A DNA stretch of 64,000 nt from Sialis fuliginosa (Eukaryota > Arthropoda > Insecta > Megaloptera > Sialidae): the NCBI GenBank assembly GCA_961205875.1, contig OY540813.1, positions 8,651,001 to 8,715,000 on the forward strand, written 5' to 3'. A program made the translations under genes and the position numbers. Positions 47,161 through 60,730 of the stretch are shown here, piece after piece (position 1 is the first letter of the stretch; every line of letters starts with the position of its first letter). The notes below the pieces were generated by a model that was given only the letters and a program-made list of their open reading frames with translations, was not told where the DNA came from and made no database searches.

Positions 47161-48550
47161 TTTAAATTGTAATTATATGAGTTATACTTCATAACCTGAC
47201 ATTTTGGCTTTAAAATAATATTATTATTGGTTTAAATTTGTATTTTTTATATTATTAGAACTGTAACAATACTCTCAATTTATTCTATTTGAAATTTATA
47301 TGAGTTATATTCCCTTCTCGATATGTAATATATAGGTACCCAATTTATCCCTGGGATCATAATATATTTCCATATACAAATTTGAGGCATCTGACGTACC
47401 CCGCCCGCACATTATCAATAATTTTCAAATGACTTGTTCGCGTTGGAATTGTGATTGATTCGAATGTTAAACAGTTGAGAAATTATAAGGGTACAGACCT
47501 CTAGAAATGGATGGCATCGTTGATCACGAGGGTCTATGAAATTATTATAATTGATTCGTATTTGGGTAGATTCTGAAGGGTACGCGAGCTAATAGATACC
47601 AACATAAATAACATCTCAACTACTAAGGGATGTTTGTTTACAAATATGTTACCATGTACTTGTTTTTAAACACATCGCTAATGTTCTCGTAAATGTACAT
47701 TGTTGCCATATGAGACTCATATAGGTAGTATTGTCGAGGGTATGTTTTTTTTTTCACTCACTAAATTTATTTTCGACAATTGCCTTTATCTATTTAAAAA
47801 ATATCCTGAGTGACTTACTCATTAATGCTTAGGTCCAATAAAAATTGATTTTCCGATTTTTTTTATAAATTATATAAATGTTTATAAAAATGAATATAAC
47901 GCGGGAGAAGCCGCTAGTATGTATTATAATTGTATTATACTAAAATTATTTCAAGATTACGTTCTCTAAAAACATAACATTACTTGGTAACTTATATGTT
48001 CATAAGAAATAATAATAATTTATCTTGTGTTTTGTTTATTTATCACAATAGTCAAACATCATTACAATCACATAATTACTAGTTAGAATTCAAGCCAGAG
48101 CTACCCTTCTAACCAGTGATACAAAGTAATTATATACATTATTTTAGCCATCATATATCATCTATCCATTGTGAGATAGACCACCCTTAATCCAGTGAAT
48201 CTCAAACAAAATGTTATACATTTTTTAATGTATAAATTACAAAGTTCTTAATTATTATGGCAAAAATGTAAGTAGATGTAATATTAAATTTGTTTGTAAG
48301 CTTCATTACTCTCGATTTACTTTTTTTTTAGTAAATTTATTTTAGATTCCAAATATTCTGAACAATTTTCTTGTCTTCAGGCTATAAAAATATAGCTGTA
48401 TTACAGAGTTCAAATAGTTTCAAAATATCTCACAAAAGGAGAATAAGGTATAAACTAAATACAATAATTTTCAGTCAATATAACAACAGCGAAAGTCTAA
48501 GATCAAAAACACACACAATACAGAACTCGAGAATCACTGGTTTATTATAT
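47161..48550. other. AT-rich DNA with a short repeat tail
   Basis: A decayed CGCGGGAGAAGCCGCTAGTA tail lies at 47,899-47,918, the same type as at 548-583 and 62,285-62,317. A mixed patch at 47,390-47,620 has no reading frame of note. Confidence 0.4.
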
Positions 48551-49027
48551 TAATTTATCCTCTCTCAATCTCAAGAAATGTCCTCACCCTCCCACTCATA
48601 TCTCCTTCAGGATTTCCGTACGGCTGTCAAACAGACCTCCTCACCCCACCCACAATCCACTCCAGAATCCGTATCGTCTACGCGAGTCGCACAGACTTAT
48701 TACCACATCAGGACTAATTGTTGCGGCTTGCGACACTAACTAATTACACATCTCTGTGGAGGAGTGACAGTGGCGTAGCACGTGGGCGTGGGGAAGGAAG
48801 GGGGAATAAGACGGTCGCCAAGACGCGAGTCCGTTTCCTGTCACACAGAGGCGGCGCGCATCTTGGTGATGTTGTTGTTATTGCCCTACTCTCTGTTCTT
48901 CTTGTGTTGTGTGGTCGACAAGACGCCACCGCCGCCCGTTTTGGCGTCGCGCGATGTTGAAAAACAATGTTGTTGGGACGGCGACGCTCGTGTTTATGTT
49001 TGTAATGTTCAAGGGATATTTCATTAG
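48551..49027. other. GC-rich island with overlapping open frames
   Basis: This is among the most GC-rich stretches of the window. Two overlapping plus-strand frames, 48,718-48,960 (80 codons) and 48,782-49,027 (81 codons), both contain a run of hydrophobic residues, because the same CT/TTG-rich stretch is read in two frames. Neither shows a known domain. CAGTGGCGTAGCACG at 48,769-48,783 resembles a hAT-type terminus, but I find no matching right end. Confidence 0.3.
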
Positions 49028-51530
49028 TATTTCTTGATAAAGATATATTACTCTAAATTCTAGATTTATTCATGTTTGATAAATAGAATATTACTCATTA
49101 AACAATAATAATAATGTATTAGGTCGTCAAGTACGATTGTATAACAAAAAACCAAATTTGTTAATGTTTTATAAATATACGGAATAGTTTTAATCATCAA
49201 AGTATGGACCCATATGGTCAATATACTTTTGTCATTTCAGTGGTAGCTTGTTCAGTCCGGTGATGTAAAAGCCTGGTAATATAATAAATAAGTAAATGCA
49301 CATTAAATAAAAAAATAATAACGAATTATATAAAAACGCTTTTATAAAAATTTATATGGCGCCTACAAAGTAAACATTAACAACTAACTGAAGAAAAAGT
49401 GCACAGTTCATTTTCCTTACCTTATTATATAATACTCCTAAAATGTATACAAAAAACGTGATATCTACTTTAACATCAAAGAAACAAATTTTGAACGTGC
49501 ATCCATATTCGTAGGTACACCTATTGTGTATCCACAAACAGACCAAAATCAATGTATATACAATATACATGTGATAAAATATAATAAGAGCTGGGTGGTT
49601 CGCAACAACTTATATACATAGGTACTATATACGTGAACGATGATAGCGTATTTAAATCTTTACACAAATACACATCGTTATATATATTATATTAGGTATG
49701 TGTACAGTGTACATATATGCACATATATGTCTCGTTGTGTATATAAAATATGCAGGAATGGTTAAATTAAATAAATTATACACCCAATGTGTACCGCGAT
49801 GTTATGCATTTGATAACACATTATACCTACATATATGTACATGTTCACAAGTAACTGATATAGAATACAGAGCCGGGCTTATATCAGATTCAACTAATAT
49901 ATGCGTTATACAGGTCTTGAGGCTTATATACGTTTACAAAACGATAATAGAATAATTAATTAGTAACGTAGGTATGTACATTTCAAATTACATAAAACAT
50001 GTTCAATGCTTCAATTATTTTCCTATTAGTAAAAAAAATCATATGCCATTACTTAAGTAACATTTAAAAACAAATGTATTTTCTTTGATGAATTAACATA
50101 GATATCTACTTGTAATAAGTAAATTTTCAAACTGTCTAACTGTTCCTAGATTTTTTGACGTGAATAACGTCTAGTGTTTCACATTTCAGAAACTTGATGT
50201 AACGCGCTGAGATGAGTTTGCGCGCTAGCATAAATTTATAATCAGTATATCTTGACACTCATTGTCAGAGCAGTTGGATGGTGGTCTCAAGTTATAGATC
50301 TCGATTAGATCTACGCGGTACAAGTACAAATCAAAACATTTAATCAGTTTTAGTGAGTGAAAAATTTCATATAATAAAAAATATCTAATATGAAAGACGC
50401 ATAGAATTGCAGCTATCGGAAAGTATACCATTACCAGTAATTGAGAGAGTCAGCGGCTCGATCAATGACGGATCAAGCACAATATGACTCTGGGTTTTAT
50501 TTAACCCTACTGCCACAAACAACGCGACCTCAGATTTAGAACATTTTCACGTCAATCCCTCAACTGTGAATTTCGACACAGTAACACCCATTTTTTTTCT
50601 TATATCGTATACTTTCAACATAAATAGAATATGTAACAGGTATCATAGTACAATCATGTTAAATAGGTTAATAGTCATAATGATATACATAGTAGGTATT
50701 TTTTTAAAATTACAATTTAAAGAAAAATAACCTATCCATTATAAAATAAAATACTATCCCAGAGCATTTATTTTATCACCTAAATCCTATCCTGACGTCA
50801 TTCACTACATAATACATCTTAAATAAACCAATATCTGTATGTATACGCATTTATTTGTACATACATACATGTATAACAAGAGAGAAGAGCGATCTTCGTT
50901 GGAATGGGGAAGGGGTGGGAGAAGCTAGAAGTTGTAGAGTTTATATATTTGTTTATGTTTCCCTTAATATATGCCACGTGTTCTTTGATGTAAAACTGAT
51001 TGAAGCATCCGTCTTTGATACAATATTGGCAGTATACGCACACATACATAAACACATACACAGCCACAGCGCTGCACAACGTTTTGATGTTCGTTATCTC
51101 CAGTTATCTACGTTTATAAGGCACAGGAAAATGATGAGTGTATCATCCTTAATAAACATACCGCTTCACTGTCTTCAGTGAATTTTGTGTGTTCATGATT
51201 CTTGTTTTGTGAAACGAACTTAATAAAATATTCAATGTATTTAATAAGGCTTTTGTCAATTGTGATATTGAATGTTGCCATTTATGAGAAACGTTGGTTT
51301 CTTTGTGCTACGGCTGTATTCATTTATAATTTATGGTAAATGTTTCCTCTTTTTTTTATTAACTATATAAGAACATATTTTTGATTCTTCTTGTGCAATA
51401 TATAAATTCTAGTTAAAAATACGATAATTAGCCAATCATAAATAAAATATTAAAAGTAGTTTGATTTTTATAATATTTTTAATATATATTTTTTCAAAAA
51501 TTGATTAAAATTTTTATTAGAGTGCCAAAG
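49028..51530. other. AT-rich non-coding DNA
   Basis: No gene is supported. A mixed patch lies at 50,160-50,560, with AGATCTCGATTAGATCT at about 50,297. The 108-codon frame at 50,855-51,181 overlaps an opposite-strand frame and shows no family signature. Confidence 0.4.
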
Positions 51531-52215
51531 AAACTCTATTAATCCCACTTTGTCGTCCGTCCGTCCATTTCAGTAAAAGAATATATAAGCTAGAAATTTG
51601 AAATTTTTACTGAAAATGTAGATGTTGAAAAAATAATTTTTCAGGGCTAAAGCTAGGTAATTTTTTTTATACCAAGGCAAGTGGCACGTTAAAATGTATA
51701 ACCAAACCTGTGGAATTTGACCCTCTTTCTTATTTTTTTCTAAATCAAAAATGGCGTCTGCACAAATATATTTTGTATGCCAGGGCGTGTGGGGTGTCAA
51801 AATTTAGATCTGAATCAGTAGAATATGACTATTTTTTTATTAACTAAAAAATGGCACCTGTAGGGGGCTCCAAGCAGTAATTTATTTGGTCTATCCTCCC
51901 TTTTCTAATTCGGTAACTACTGGCTCAAAAAATTTGGTAATGAGGCTTTGGTGGGACTACCAACGACAAATATTAAAGTCAACAATATTAATTTTGGAGA
52001 AATAGGGAGTAGCGTCATAGAATATTTTCTTTTTATATCTAGGCAAGTGGGGTGTCAAAAAATAGACATCAATTAGTAGAATATTACACTACTTTTATTT
52101 ATTTTTTAACTCAAAAATGCACCTGTAAGTGACTCCAAACAGTCTACGTAGTACCTACATACTTCGGAACCCTTATGGCATACATCCGTGTATGTCTTGA
52201 CCGAATTTTTATCAC
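51531..52215 (+). repeat. Decayed interspersed repeat with internal repeats
   Basis: It starts with GTCGTCCGTCCGTCCATT and ends with TACTTCGGAACCCTTATGGC, then CTTGACCGAATTTTT. That end is close to the CGGAACCCT...CTTGACCGG...TTTT tail common in moth and butterfly repeats. Three degenerate internal units (about 51,655, 51,775 and 52,038) share GGCAAGTGGGGTGTCAAAA, CAGTAGAATAT, AAAAATGGCACCTGTA and CTCCAA. The class is not determined. Confidence 0.55.
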
Positions 52216-54085
52216 TAATTTCGATTTATCTAGTCTATATTGATTTAATGATATGGTGTCGATTAAAATAGTGTTGAAAAATATAAATGAAAATTATGAA
52301 ATATCGTATTTGAAATAATCTTTTTAAAAAGTATTAACTTATAAATATGCATGTTCTATATCACATCGCGAATAGCCCAAAAATACAACTACAGTAAATA
52401 CACTTATGCCTAATTGAAGTATCACTTAAAACTGATTTATTATTCTTATTTATAAATAACACATCAATTCGGTTGAACAAGTTCGAAGTGTTTTCAGCAC
52501 GCTCTAATGTCTTGACGAACAAGTTGATTTATTACCTCGTATGCATTCATATCATCTATGTAAACATTCTAATGGTAGATAGAGACAGATGTACACGTAC
52601 ACATTCGTCCCGCCTTGTCGTACATATGTTCCAAAGAGAACACCTTGTTTACTTTGTTTGCGAAACACACACAACTTTAGATTTAGCTACTGTTACCGCT
52701 GCCTCTGATATCAGCTTGTTGTTTATCGACATTAACAACTTGCGTTCAGTTGTGATTATATTAAAATAGCAATGTTAAATAAGGTAATATGCTAATGTTA
52801 ATAAGAATCACGAGTCGCAGACAAAAGTTGACGTACCAATTTTTTTTATTTTAAAGATAAAAATACTTTGCTTGTGGGAAGAAATGAAATTATGAATGTT
52901 TTACTATGAAAATAAATGTACAGAACTTTGTAATTATCTAAATTAATTGAATAGAAAACAAGAGTATTTATTTATGTAATTAACTGTTTTATTAATGTTT
53001 AGTATTCTGTACCGAAATCGAAAATTATACAGCCTTTTAACTACTAAACTGTTTGAGTAAAAAATAACTATAGTAAATGGTAGACCAATAATAGACCTGC
53101 TTTTAAAAAAAATATTTTTATGGTGAGCAAATGGGTTATCAAAAAATCAAAAAAATTAAATATATAAACATTTTATCATAATTAAAATGTTCGTTTAACA
53201 AATCTTAAAATAAAATCGTAAAAATATTTTTTCTTACAATTAGTTTAAAAAAATAAATATAAAGGCAGGTTTTTACTCACGCCTTCAACACCAAACATAT
53301 ATAAATAGAAATAATCATAAAAGTCTCATCTTTATTAAAATTTAAATACATTTCTCAGAAAAAACACTTATTCATAAACCTCAAGCATTGAATGAACATG
53401 AATACCACCTTCAGTGAAATTCAAATGAAAATCTCACCAAGCCAGGTTGTACATCTACATTTTTATTGCTTTTTTGAACATAATAAAATGTGTCTTTTTA
53501 AATTCAAAGATTCTTTATAGAGAATCATCACCAACATTATCTTTCACAAGTAATTAAAGTATAATTTCATCAGAGTCAGTAGATTGAAAATAAATAAATG
53601 GTTTCTGCAGCCTGTAAAGACTGAGTGTAAAGACAAGCGCACTACAAGTGCCAAGTAGAATTTTAATATCATGTCATATTGCAACACAGACAGCAAAACA
53701 TGGCTATGAAAACAAGTCAATAGTTGTTGACAGTTCTGTTACCGGTGCCGCTGTTTGTTGCAACAACTTTGTGATGACTTACGTTGGATCGCAGAACTTT
53801 AGAAGCAACAAATGTGATTTATTTTAATATTGAATATCACACAATGTGAATGTCATAATAAATAAAAAAACATCTGCCAAGTAAATGCACAGTGCTTCCT
53901 CGTGCTAAATTCACTAAAACCGATAGTGTACAGATAAATTGCCTGGCATTGGTTAACCATTTAATTTTTATACAAATTTTACTAAAAAATCTTAGTTCGA
54001 ATTTTTTCTTAAAACGCACCTGAATATTTTTTCATATATTTTTAATTTTTTGACAATTTCAATCTAAATCTAAATTTATGCAAAT
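52216..54085. other. AT-rich non-coding DNA
   Basis: A mixed patch at 53,590-53,800 shows no gene. The 98-codon frame at 52,473-52,769 has no recognisable domain. Its early methionines and lack of splice or codon-bias signals leave it unsupported. Confidence 0.4.
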
Positions 54086-54165
54086 GTCAAAATGACATTT
54101 AAAACGTCAAAGTGATATTTAAAACGCCAAAGTGACATTTAAAACGTCAAAATGACACTTAATAT
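54086..54165. repeat. Four tandem copies of a 20-bp unit
   Basis: GTCAAAGTGACATTTAAAAC and three near copies lie head to tail at 54,086, 54,106, 54,126 and 54,146. Each carries an inverted pair, GTCA-N3-TGAC, with small changes in units 2, 3 and 4. Confidence 0.93.
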
Positions 54166-54299
54166 ATCCAATCAAATATCAATTTAAGAAAACAAAACAC
54201 GAATTTTTAAAATTAATTTAGATAAATCTTTGTAAGGGAATATTTTACAACAAACGTAGTAAACCCATATTATAGGAAATTTAATTCTCTACAAAAAAT

Positions 54300-54690
54300 A
54301 TTCTATAAAATTTTCTCGTAACATGTGTCGTTCTTGAGATATCTTGAAAAAATAAATATTTTGGGGTGTCACCCCTCCCCCTTACACACGATTTTGATGA
54401 TTTTGAAATGGGACCGTCCTCAAACCAAATCCAACCATCCGACCAAGTTTCAATAATATCGGTTCAGTGGTTCATGAGTTATGCGTGTGACAAGGATTCA
54501 GGGGACAGACGGACGGATACACGGACACACGGACAGACAGACAGACACGGAACGAAAAGTGTTTGTCTTGACGTGAAACGGATAAATAAATTTAAAATTT
54601 TGAAATTGGAGAACTTTTTTTTTGTCTCAATCTGAAACGATCACATAGCTTCTCGTATCTTCGATATTGCGAGGAAGCAATATTATTATT
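54300..54690 (+). repeat. Interspersed-repeat 3' part with (GACA)n
   Basis: CAATAATATCGGTTCAGTGG, GAGTTATGCG, then a GACAGACGGACGGATACACG run (54,504-54,549), GTTTGTCTTGACGTGAAACG, and finally TCTCGTATCTTCGATATTGC with GAGGAAGCAA. The 'CGGTTCAGTGGTTCATGAGT ... GACAGACGGAC' order is the standard look of insect retroelement 3' ends. Confidence 0.6.
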
Positions 54691-56103
54691 TATAGACTGT
54701 ACTAAGGTAGTCAAATATTAACATTTTAATAATTTAATAATATATTCTATATAGTAGTAAGAAAAGTTAATTATATACCTACATATCTCTGCATTTTTCG
54801 TTTCTTTGTTATCGCAGTTCTAGTATTAATATCTTGTAAAAAAATGTTTTTTAATAATTAAAAAGAACTTTAACAACATTTTATCTATACGCAAAAAACC
54901 ATATAGTGTGTTATTATTCATACGTAAATATTGTAAATGCAGTTCTACGCAGTGTGTTCCAATTTTTTATTTGCATGAAGAATAGCTGTTTTATCGTTTA
55001 TATGTTAAGTTTATTATTTAAACTTCATATAAATAAGCGATATTGATCTATCAAATTTATCAGTTGTATATATACAGAAAAATTTTGTGTACCACATATT
55101 CACATAAACCTTTACATAAATACATTGTACAGTGAAATGCAGAAATGGTCGTCCAGTTTTCATTCAAATTCGCTTATCACAAACTTAGTAAGCTCTTCCA
55201 ATTTGACTATTATAATATTTAAATCATTTCTCCATGTACCATACAAAGACAGATCTTTTGAAACTTATTTGCTAGATAAAGAAGTACTCTTCGTTTATAC
55301 TTAGTACTTATATATATTTGTGGGATTCAATTATTATGTAATCTATTGAAAATTGTATAAGTAAATTTTGTTGAATATGTTATTCTTGCTATAAAATTAA
55401 TTAATGAAATGGTCGTATATTTGTATTTTTATTTAAAATGATGTAACTATATAGGCTCCACCCTGGAAAAAGATAACTGATGATGTTTGTCTTAATATTT
55501 CAAATCTGTTGTAAGCAATTGTGACTTTTACGGTAGCAGACGACTTCTGAAGCCCATAGTATGTACATGTATGTACCTTCGTAGTATTAGCAGTATTATA
55601 ATTTAGAATTGGTTTGGCACTTTTGTTCATTTATAATTACCGTTACTCAGTTCATGATACCAATGTTTGGATACCTCGAAAGAGATGCTTGATGGGGAAG
55701 TGCAGTATCAATAGTGTAAGCAAATTCACGCGTGTTTTCAATCATCGCACACCGTTGTGTTGTAAATTAAAACACAGCAAGGTATGCGGAAGATTTGTTA
55801 TTGAAAAACATCCAGCTTCATTTGAAAAATTGTAGCGACTGAAAACGTGTACGAAAATAGATGCTGCGAGTATCAAAATATTTACTTTACCGTACACTAC
55901 TCACAGCTTTGGTATTGAAATTACTTGTATTTATGTATCTACGTAAATAGCTTGCTAGGTATATTACTGAAATGACAGATTGAACAAGTATTTAAAAAAA
56001 ATATTATGAAGACCTATTATTTTTCAATGAATATTTTAAAATTACCTACTCAAACATAATTATTTATATATTTATATTTATATAATTGTGAAACCATTTT
56101 AAT
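54691..56103. other. AT-rich non-coding DNA
   Basis: A slightly mixed patch lies at 55,610-55,900 with overlapping short frames. No gene is supported. Confidence 0.45.
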
Positions 56104-57148
56104 CAGTGGCGAGGTGTGAAATTTTTAAAATGCAAGTATATTTTATCAAACTTCCCCCTCCTATTAACAAAAAAACTAGTTATGAAACAGCTTTAGTTCA
56201 AGCTTTTACTTTTTTAAATAAATTGTTATATATTTATATAGTAACTAAATGATTCTACGTCTTGTTTTCTTGTATTTTAGTCGATATTTGTGTGACGAGT
56301 TGAAGTTAACTGCAGGAAATTTCACTAAAAAATTTCGAATTATTGTTTTCGTTAAAAGTATGTTTATTGTATAGAATATGACGTGAAAAGTTGTTTGTTT
56401 CAAACCGCAGGTCTGTACCTCAAACCGTTCTCGAGATATAGCCTCTCAAAGTATTAGTTTTTTCAAATTTTTGGAGAAAAAAGGCCATAACTTTTGAACG
56501 CGTGGTCGGAATTGATTTTAGTTGACGGATTTGAAATCCGCGTGTCAAAATCTATATAATGACATGTATAGTACTTTAAAATCCGACAAAAAAATTTTGG
56601 CCAAAAATCGACATTTTTTTAAGGTATACCCCTTTGAATTTTTTTCGATTTTCGCGAATTTTTTTTTTTCGAGTTTTAAGGTATTAAACATGTCAGTATA
56701 TAGATTTTGACACGCTGATTCCAAATCCGTCAACTAAAATCAATTCCGATTACGCGTTCAAAAGTTAGAGCCATTTTTCTTCAAAATTTTGAAAAAAATG
56801 AAGCTTTGAGAGGCTATATCTCATGAACGGTTTGAGATACAAACCTGCGGTTTGAAAATTTCAACTTTTCATGTCATTTTCTATACAATAACGAAATCAA
56901 AAATTCAAAAAAATTTTGTGAAATTTCCTGCAGTGAACTTTAACTCGTAGAGGTATTATAGTTTTATAATTGAACGTGTAAATTAATATTAAATGCTATT
57001 TTTGTTTTTTGGTTAAAATGTTTGGGTTGCGCATAAAGATGAATATTTTAATAATATTTTTAAATTATTTATTAACTGAAAACACAGATTTGTATTAATT
57101 TACCCATAAAGAAAGGGAAGCACTGTTTCCATGGATGCTTCGCCACTG
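56104..57148. mobile_element. Foldback hAT-like element, copy B, with 8-bp target duplication
   Basis: The ends are CAGTGGCGAGGTGTG and, in reverse complement, CAGTGGCGAAGCATCC. ATTTTAAT at 56,096-56,103 and ATTTTAAT at 57,149-57,156 are an exact 8-bp duplication, as hAT transposases make. The interior is the same giant palindrome as copy A. The right arm is shorter than the left, having lost the segments that match CATACTTTTAATG and part of the CGATATTTG region. No transposase is present. Confidence 0.93.
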
Positions 57149-57156
57149 ATTTTAAT

Positions 57157-60100
57157 AATTATTTTCTCAACGTTTACGCGTGGTTTGCTCATGCTCAGTA
57201 TTGCAAGGAGTGAGAGAAACAACTTCTCCTCCGATGTAGGGGAATTCGAACTTAAATGGTTCGAACTTATAGAGTCCAACTGTAGTTACATATATAAATA
57301 ATTATATAATAATATTTTGCTTTTACTTGACAATTTAAAAGATAACTGTAGAAACTATCTTAATAAATATTTCAATGTGGTACAAATTTTACTACATCTG
57401 TATACAATTTTACCTTCAGAAAACAATTCTACAGACCTTCCACAGGAACGAACAACTTGTTGAGAATTTCACAACATAGCCAAATTAATTAAATTTGATT
57501 AACCACGTTCTAAACAAAACGTTTAATGAGAGCAAAGAAATTCTGCGGCTGCTACGGTGTTTATCAGAAGTTGCGAGCTTCCTGGCGATGTAGAATATGT
57601 TACACACTAATTAACAACTTTGGGACTCCCGGAACAATTCATCATTTAACGGTTCTCTTATGAATGTCATCAATTAAGGTTGTTTTGAATTAGCCTATGT
57701 GATGGAGCTGTCAACGCAACGACCTAAATATAATTTGTTCAAAATTGTATCAAAGCGAATAAGTTATTTAAACGTTATGTAACTTATTTATGTTTATATT
57801 TGATGTTAATAAAGTGTACCAGAATTTAATAGGAGTTTATGTATATTTTTCATTAATTTTTAAATTTAGTTATTAGAAATTTGAATATAAAATTTTCTAT
57901 ATGAAATTTTCGCATATTTGAAAATGTTAATTGTTAAATTTATAAGTTGTTAAAATTGATACTGAAATTCAAAAAGTTACAGATTTATTTAGTTTGATTA
58001 AAATCAATAGATTTTAACTTAAATAAAAACTTTTCATGGCAAAATTTTATTATGGAATTAAAATTAATATATAATTTTAATTTAAAAAAACACACTCCAA
58101 ATTACTAAGGACATTATACACATAAACTAAGTTATATTCAATAAATTTTATCCTTGAGTCCACTCTAATAAATTTATAAATGTTTGTAAAATTAACAAAC
58201 CCAACTATAGCCATTACATACATCAAAAACAAGAAACCTAATAGTATTCTATTGAAATACAACTCAATTATTCAGTTTGTAAATTAAATTAAAATCGAAA
58301 TGGATATATAGATTACGTCATTAAAATCAAAGCCTGCTTTTCATTTCCCTAAGGGCGCAAATATACATACGCATACATGTGATACATACTTCTATATATT
58401 AGTTGATTCAAAATTTCATTGACACTTAATAATAAAAAATATAATATAACCACATTATATCCAAAAACGCGTCATTTTTCAAGATATATATATATAATTA
58501 TTTGCGTATCTCCGTTTCACATATTATATTATATTTATAATAATAATATAACAAAATAAAATAATTTCCCGTTATTTACATTAGATGTAATAAGCTACTG
58601 TACAAAGATCAAAAGGAATACAAATTTAATTAAATTAAAAATTTTAAAGATATATTTTAATTATAATATACACAAATATGTATCTCTACAGTAATATATT
58701 GATTAAAGACTTTCACCTCAAAGCTGTCGTTGAATTTTTACAGTTCCATACACATCAAATGTGAAATATTTGACAAGTGAATTCTGACTCATACTATAGA
58801 CTGTGTATACCAGCACCGCTTTCTGCCTGGGGGCATATATGACACATTCGCATTTATGTGATGTCAAATTCAACAAGGTTTAACCCTTTTGACACACATA
58901 TGTAATATATAGATCAAATAGAATATGCAATAAAAGTAACTGCTTGCGGGTAACGTTTGAAATTTAATCATCACAGTCTAGTAGTATCGGGATGTAAGGT
59001 ATATGTATGTGATACTACTTAGAATATAATCTTTATGTCATTCTTATAGCTGATGAATGAACAGTCAGTCATTGGATTATTTTTTATAAAGGGGAACTAT
59101 ACAATCGTCAATACAAAAAATGAATTTTATAATATTGCTTTTGCCAATTAGAATTTTTTTTAATTAATAAAAAAATGAATATCTTTTTTTTAGTGTAGGT
59201 AATAACACTAATAACTGAACAATTCTAAATATGAAAAACAATTCAAAAACTATAAATAGTTATAGTTATAATTTTATTTTACAACTATCATAGGTATATT
59301 TTCATGTCATAACAAATAACACAAGTTTATGATATATCTACATAAAATGTTTATACAAAATGTTATCTATACATTTAAAAAATAACACACGGTATTGGTT
59401 GTGTTAAATGTTCAAACCCTTATAAAATACTGAATGCGAAATAAAAATATACACACGACAAGATATGAAAACATTAGTAAAAAATACAAAACGATGTATA
59501 TGTATATTATAAAGAGGAAATGTCATTCATTTCATTTTGAAAAATAAATATTTTCAATAAAAAAACGACGGTAGAAATGATTATATTCCCGGTCGATTAA
59601 CGAACAGAACTCCCGTAGATTTTTTATGTTACGATATTTCAACTGAAGTAATTTCAACCGACCGAATCTGTATAGAGCGAACACATTTCACAAATATGTT
59701 CGTTTCGCATACGTATGCATGTATATCAAGGAGGAAGAAGATGTAGAAGAAGTGAAATTTGTTGAAAAAATAAACGTGTAACCGCCACGGCAGAAGATGC
59801 GGCGAATTCCCACGCGGTGTCGTCGGCAAAGAAGACGATGACTTGTAGCTACTAGCTGGCAGCAAGTGTTTGCGTGTCCCCGAGGCACCTACACACACAT
59901 GCATACATATACACAAACCACAGTGGTGGCTCTTAAAAAAGTGCGAATAAAAAATTATTTACAAATTAACGAAAACTGTTATACCGTGTTTAGACCGAAA
60001 AAACAAAATAGCAACATTGTGTATTTTTGGTAAAAGTGCAACAAATCCTATACATATTTAAATATGAAGTGTTTTAAAACACTGTGTTGGTGTTTTTTTT

Positions 60101-60667
60101 AAAAAAACACGGCTTTATATGATATGGGTATTTAAAAACCAAAACTACGAAATATTAGATAAACATACTTATAGTAAGTAAAATATATACATATATCTAC
60201 ATACAATGCCTAGCCCTCAATGTGTCTAAATAACGACAATTTAATTAATAATAACTCGCTGAAAAATCAATTTCGAGCACGTCATCGAAACAATGAAAAT
60301 CGCGGAATTTTACGTAATAAAAATATAAAATTGCAACCACATCGTTAGCGCCAAAACTAGTGAACATTAATGATAGATTTAAGACCTTTCTTATAGAGAA
60401 TTCAATTTTGTAAAAAAAAACTATGTTTGAAAAAAGGAAAATCGCTCAGTTTTTATTTACAATAATGCCCCACAATAAGTATAACTTCCTCTAGTAAATC
60501 AATTTTGGTGTATTTGAATTATTCTAAAAAAATTCTTATTTGATTGGTCTAGTACGTTTTCAAATATTCTTAATGTATATATTATTATTACAATGTGAAA
60601 ACCTAACCTGATTTTAGTATAAAAATATTTTTATACTTGTTATATTTGCGTACTCATCTGCGCCAAT
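57157..60667. other. AT-rich DNA with a small mixed patch
   Basis: A patch at 59,760-59,890 has CGGCAGAAGATGCGGCGAAT near 59,789 and opposite-strand frames of 66 and 95 codons with no family signature. Perfect palindromes AGTGTTTTAAAACACT (60,068-60,083) and a GTG-T-run/A-run-CAC (60,090-60,110) sit side by side. No gene is supported. Confidence 0.4.
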
Positions 60668-60730
60668 GCGCGCATCGTCATTGCATTTACGTTGTTATAC
60701 TTAACGGTAATGCAGGAACCGTGGTTACCA
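60668..60730 (+). repeat. Dispersed-repeat fragment, pair of 7,204-7,266
   Basis: Shares TCGTCATTGCAT, ACGTT, GGTAATGC and GAACCGTGGTT in the same order as the fragment near 7.2 kb. Confidence 0.4.

Noticed and set aside
50855-51181. 108-codon plus-strand open frame
   Set aside because: Overlaps an 86-codon frame on the other strand, shows no family signature, and its length is within what stop-poor stretches give by chance.
54366-54635. 89-codon frame with DRRTDTRTHGQTDRH
   Set aside because: This is the translated GACA/GGAC simple repeat of a retroelement 3' end, not a protein.
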